Source of the DNA: Verrucomicrobiia bacterium DG1235
Lineage (GTDB): Bacteria; Verrucomicrobiota; Verrucomicrobiia; Opitutales; Opitutaceae
DNA: 64,000 nt
Reading direction: 5' to 3'
NCBI GenBank assembly: GCA_000155695.1
Contig: DS990592.1
Location: 2,162,473-2,226,472 of the forward strand
The notes under the pieces were generated by a model, which did no database searches, was not told the DNA's origin, and worked only from the letters and a program-made list of their open reading frames with translations. A program made the position numbers and the translations under genes. Positions 62,452 to 64,000 of this stretch are shown here, one piece after another; position 1 is the first letter of the stretch, and the number at the start of each line of letters is the position of its first letter.

Positions 62452-64000
62452 GACCTTGATGAGCGTCAGAGTTTGCTTTGATGGTTTCCTTAACGTCTCC
62501 GCACTTGAGCATCATGGCTCCAAAGTAGGGATTTTGCAGCGGTTCGCTGCTTTGAAGCCAATCGGCTCCACGATCTGGATACACCATAGGACAATGCATG
62601 ACAGAGAGCGATTGCTCGAAGGCATTCGGATCCGCCTTGGCGGCGGCGATCATTGCATTTGAAAGGGTTTCGAAGTGCGGCTTGCGCAGGGCATCCAAAC
62701 TTTTCGCCGCTAGCATATCGTGAAGCAGCGCAGGCAACGCGCCCGAGTGGCCCGTCGTCTCCATCATCGCTTTGGCGGCAGCCTTCGCCGCCTCGAGATC
62801 ATCGCCAGCGAGAGCGGCTTGCATATCCAGATAGTCGCCTACCAACTGCGATGCTTGTTCGGGCGCAATTTCCAGAGCCGACATTTGATGGCCGCTATGA
62901 TCTCCGCTGCCTTGAGTGGGAGAGTCACCGTGGTTGTGCCCGGGAGCGGGGCCTCCTCCTTGCGGGTTCATCATGCTGGGCTTCGCTTGGATTTGTAGAG
63001 CGCTATCGATCTTGAAGGCCCCCTTGGTAACGACTCGCTCACCTTCGTCCAATCCAGCGGCAACGAGAAACTGATCGCCTGCCCTAGGACCAAGCACGAT
63101 CTCGCGTCCTTCGTAGGTCGGACGTTCCGTATCCGGTTTCTCGATATACACGACCGCACGCTTGCCGGTACGCATGACCGCTGAAGCGGGAAGGTAGAGC
63201 GGAGCTTCGTCCCCCTCATCACGCACATATCCCAGTTCCTCAGCGGGCACGAGATCCATGCCGCAGATGTCGCAATCCCCTGGACCATCCTTCACGATTT
63301 CCGGGTGCATGGGGCTAATCCATTTTCCCGCAAATTCCGGAGCGTAGACTTTGCCGCCTTCCGCAAGCTGAGCTTTGACAAGTCCCTTGGCGAACATGCC
63401 AGGCTTCAGCCGCTGGCCCTCATTCGGAACATTGACGCGTACCTGAACCGTGCGTGTCTTGCCATCCACTTCCGGTTCGATGAAGGCGATTTGCCCATGA
63501 AAGGTTTCACCGGGGAATGCTTCTACCGTAAAAGAAACGTCCTGTCCGTAGCGGAGCCATGCGAGATCTGACTCGTAGGCGTCGAGGTAAAGCCAAAGTT
63601 CGTCGAGGTCTACGATGCGGAAGAGCGACTCGCCCGTCTTCACGTAGTCTCCTTCGTTCACTTTTTTGGACACAACCACGCCGCCGATTGGAGCACGCAG
63701 GATGAAGTGATCCTTCGCCTGACCGCTCTCGATAATCGCGTTGATCTGATCGGGCAACAAATCCCATAGCCGGAGCTTTTCACGGGCCGCTGCGGTGATC
63801 GATGAGCTCGGGTCGCTTCGATAGGAAGTGAGCAACTCGCGTTGCGCGGTCAGCAGCTCGGGGCTGTAGACCTTAGCGAGATGCTCGCCTTGCTTCACGG
63901 CTATACCCGTGTAGTTGACGAAAAGCTCGTCGATGCGAGCCGGAAAGCGGGCGGTGAGCGATTTCTCTTTGGTCTCATCGTAGGCCAGCTTTCCGACGAG
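62441..64000 (-). CDS. cusB: CusB-type adaptor with HMBD and DUF3347 domains (5' end outside)
   Basis: The frame is open to the window edge, so the N-terminus is missing. Visible parts in order: start of the lipoyl/coiled-coil hairpin (QGEHLAKVYSPELLTAQREL), second lipoyl half (ILRAPIGGVVVSKKVNEGDY), barrel, a heavy-metal-binding domain (WISPMHPEIVKDGPGDCDIC, GMDLVP), membrane-proximal region and, from about 135 residues before the end, a DUF3347 domain with HCPMVYPDRGADWLQSSE and PYFGAMMLKCGDVKETI. It delivers Cu/Ag to CusA. The fused DUF3347 is the likely relative of the three single-domain copies downstream. Confidence 0.88.
   Translation of the reverse strand, partial: LVGKLAYDETKEKSLTARFPARIDELFVNYTGIAVKQGEHLAKVYSPELLTAQRELLTSYRSDPSSSITAAAREKLRLWDLLPDQINAIIESGQAKDHFILRAPIGGVVVSKKVNEGDYVKTGESLFRIVDLDELWLYLDAYESDLAWLRYGQDVSFTVEAFPGETFHGQIAFIEPEVDGKTRTVQVRVNVPNEGQRLKPGMFAKGLVKAQLAEGGKVYAPEFAGKWISPMHPEIVKDGPGDCDICGMDLVPAEELGYVRDEGDEAPLYLPASAVMRTGKRAVVYIEKPDTERPTYEGREIVLGPRAGDQFLVAAGLDEGERVVTKGAFKIDSALQIQAKPSMMNPQGGGPAPGHNHGDSPTQGSGDHSGHQMSALEIAPEQASQLVGDYLDMQAALAGDDLEAAKAAAKAMMETTGHSGALPALLHDMLAAKSLDALRKPHFETLSNAMIAAAKADPNAFEQSLSVMHCPMVYPDRGADWLQSSEPLQNPYFGAMMLKCGDVKETIKANSDAHQGHAH

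Overview
The window looks like a chromosome segment from a GC-rich, probably marine member of the Verrucomicrobiota (Opitutae-like). That placement is inferred from gene flavour: Planctomycetes/Verrucomicrobia-type metal-efflux adaptors, DUF3347 proteins and a TonB-like protein beside pyrC. It is not a measured phylogeny. The first 3 kb is ordinary chromosome (dihydroorotase, a TonB-like periplasmic protein, tRNA-Phe). Almost everything after that looks acquired.

Region 1 (about 2.9-16.6 kb) is an integrated, partly decayed mobile island. A tyrosine recombinase sits next to the 3' end of tRNA-Phe, followed by a small DNA-processing pair (an accessory protein and an HUH-type relaxase), so this side resembles an integrative and mobilizable element. 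Behind it is a graveyard: an ISAs1-like transposase scrap, the C-terminal part of a type I restriction subunit (HsdR) split by a complete IS66 element, a frameshifted metallophosphoesterase, a primase-like zinc protein, several orphan proteins and a Fic gene with its catalytic loop deleted.

Region 2 (about 17-26.8 kb) is a metalloid/thiol cluster: ArsR, a COG0701 permease, a TolC/adaptor/RND tripartite pump, two thioredoxin-like proteins, a CcdA-like membrane protein, and a separate arsR-arsC pair on the other strand. Region 3 (about 27-46.7 kb) holds two parallel heavy-metal RND modules. Each begins with a paralogous Cys-rich secreted protein, then a leader whose ends can pair and cover the ribosome-binding site of a czcC-like gene, then adaptor and CzcA pump. 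Accessory genes are a PII-like protein, His-rich proteins, CDF transporters and a protein-arginine-methyltransferase-like enzyme. The whole region lies between two direct repeats of a merR 3' end that are 202/203 identical. A MerR-controlled merTP fusion follows.

Region 4 (47-53.3 kb) is again decayed or defence-like. An uncharacterised two-gene operon is broken by frameshifts, an IS3 element and a lost 3' end, and is followed by an intact DUF488-type protein with a partner. Region 5 (53.8 kb to the end, all minus strand) is a copper/silver-type cluster: CusB adaptor (running off the window), an enlarged CusA, a small Cys protein, three tandem DUF3347 proteins, NhaA, and a YHS/His-rich/DUF2231 membrane protein with two small membrane proteins. 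Taken together the window is a metal-resistance island assembled from several pumps of different specificity (RND, CDF, MerT, permease), with metal sensors (two ArsR, one MerR) and periplasmic metal-binding proteins, built onto a tRNA-integrated mobile element.
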